Source: Pseudomonadota bacterium (GTDB lineage: Bacteria > Pseudomonadota > Alphaproteobacteria > Rhodobacterales > Rhodobacteraceae). From it: a DNA stretch of 6,474 nucleotides. Position 1 is the first letter of the stretch; each line of letters begins with the position of its first letter. Positions 5,743-6,474 of this stretch are shown one piece after another. The position numbers and the translations under genes are program-made. The notes under the pieces were generated by a model. The model had not been told where the DNA came from. It was given only the letters and a program-made list of their open reading frames with translations, and did no database searches. The stretch is taken from positions 1-6,474 of the forward strand of contig JAQBUS010000071.1 of the NCBI GenBank assembly GCA_027623875.1, written 5' to 3'.

Positions 5743-6474
5743 TTATATACACCTACCCCCATCAATTTCCATTGCTATCCCAGTAATCAGGCTAGCCTCA
5801 TCAGAACACAAGTAACAAGCTGCACTCCCTAAATCTTCGGGTGTCGAAAATCTACCAAGTGGTATAGTCGACAAGAATTTTTTACGCATTTCAGGTGTGT
5901 CTTCACCCATGAAAGCCTTTAATAACGGTGTCTCACCGGCTACTGGGTTTAACGCGTTTACCCTCACTCCGAAAGAAGCTAGCTCAATTGCCATAGCTTT
6001 GGTAGCAGTGATAACCCAACCTTTAGATGCGTTGTACCAATTTAAATTTGGTCTAGGGGAAACACCTGCAGTCGACGCTATATTTAATATAACACCCGAT
6101 TTATTGTTCTTCATATGGGGAACAAAATATTTTGCCGCCAAGTAAATCGACCGTATATTGACGTTTAACACTCTATCGAACTCATCCTCGCTAATATCTT
6201 CCATTGGAGCAGGTAAATGTGTAACACCCGCGTTATTTACAATAATATCTATATTACCAAATTCATTAAAAGAAAAGTTTGCTAATTCAGCCATACTTTT
6301 AGAATTTGATACATCTACCTTAAAATAGCTAACATTTAAGTCTTTTGCGATCTTTTCGGCACTATCTCCGTTAACGTCGGCAACTATAACTCTTGCCCCT
6401 TCTCTTGCGAATTTTTCACATATTCCTGTGCCAAATCCAGAGCCACCACCAGTTACAATTGCAGTTTTATTAAG
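5743..6474 (-). CDS. Short-chain dehydrogenase/reductase, 5' end cut by window edge
   Basis: This is a classical NAD(P)-dependent oxidoreductase with a Rossmann fold; the substrate is unknown. The frame stays open to the window edge, so 244 codons are visible if the stop is counted, and only the first few residues are missing. Numbered from the edge, the cofactor motif TGGGSGFG is at 8-15. Asp33 at the end of the second strand favours NAD(H) over NADP(H). NNAG lies at 80-83, the catalytic-type Asn106 in LNVNIRS, Ser134 in NIASTAG, and Tyr147 and Lys151 in WYNASK. The C-terminal EIDGG block (about 237-241) is typical. The internal ATG at 6294 is not the start, because beginning there would remove the whole cofactor motif. 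It resembles FabG-like and 'glucose 1-dehydrogenase'-labelled proteins, names that carry little functional meaning here. Confidence 0.9.
   Translation of the reverse strand, partial: LNKTAIVTGGGSGFGTGICEKFAREGARVIVADVNGDSAEKIAKDLNVSYFKVDVSNSKSMAELANFSFNEFGNIDIIVNNAGVTHLPAPMEDISEDEFDRVLNVNIRSIYLAAKYFVPHMKNNKSGVILNIASTAGVSPRPNLNWYNASKGWVITATKAMAIELASFGVRVNALNPVAGETPLLKAFMGEDTPEMRKKFLSTIPLGRFSTPEDLGSAACYLCSDEASLITGIAMEIDGGRCI

Noticed and set aside
2461..6076. Five GTCGAC palindromes (2461, 4010, 4789, 5867, 6071), more than base composition predicts
   Set aside because: All lie within coding regions, in unrelated genes and at irregular spacing. The excess is small and no regulatory pattern follows.

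Overview
The window is a 6.5 kb A+T-rich bacterial segment with eight protein-coding genes, seven complete and one cut by the right edge. No RNA genes, mobile elements or CRISPR arrays are visible. The gene types suggest an alphaproteobacterium, possibly a low-GC marine one: a short (354-residue) PcaB, a pcaC-pcaH-pcaG order like the rhizobial pcaDCHGB operon, and a beta-keto acid cleavage enzyme of an alphaproteobacterial type. This placement is inferred from protein character and memory of the families, not from a database search.

Left half, + strand (177-2754): a tightly packed operon pcaC - pcaH - pcaG - BKACE. A good Shine-Dalgarno site precedes pcaC, and upstream of it lie a plausible promoter and an exact 8-bp inverted repeat that could be an operator. 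The genes are joined by a 4-nt overlap, a 2-nt gap and a 9-nt gap. Facing this operon across only 24 nt is pcaB on the - strand. Together they encode protocatechuate ring cleavage (PcaGH), cycloisomerisation (PcaB) and decarboxylation (PcaC). The enol-lactone hydrolase PcaD, the CoA transferase PcaIJ, the thiolase PcaF and a dedicated regulator are not in the window.

The most interesting point is the fourth gene of the operon, a BKACE/DUF849 enzyme. This family condenses a beta-keto acid with acetyl-CoA to give acetoacetate and a shortened acyl-CoA. Acting on 3-oxoadipate it would give succinyl-CoA plus acetoacetate in one step, bypassing PcaIJ and PcaF. The operon position supports this, and so does the apparent loss of the acidic residue that binds the substrate amino group in the lysine-fermentation enzyme Kce.

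Right half, - strand (3943-6474): three further genes in the same direction as pcaB, separated by gaps of 84-111 nt. They are a lipoprotein with a lytic-transglycosylase (SLT) domain, an FMN enzyme of the PA1024-like NADH:quinone reductase / nitronate monooxygenase group, and an NAD-type short-chain dehydrogenase whose first few residues lie beyond the window. None has an evident link to protocatechuate. Between pcaB and the lipoprotein gene, a perfect-consensus sigma-70 promoter (TTGACA, 18 nt, TATAAT) points right, antisense to the lipoprotein gene.
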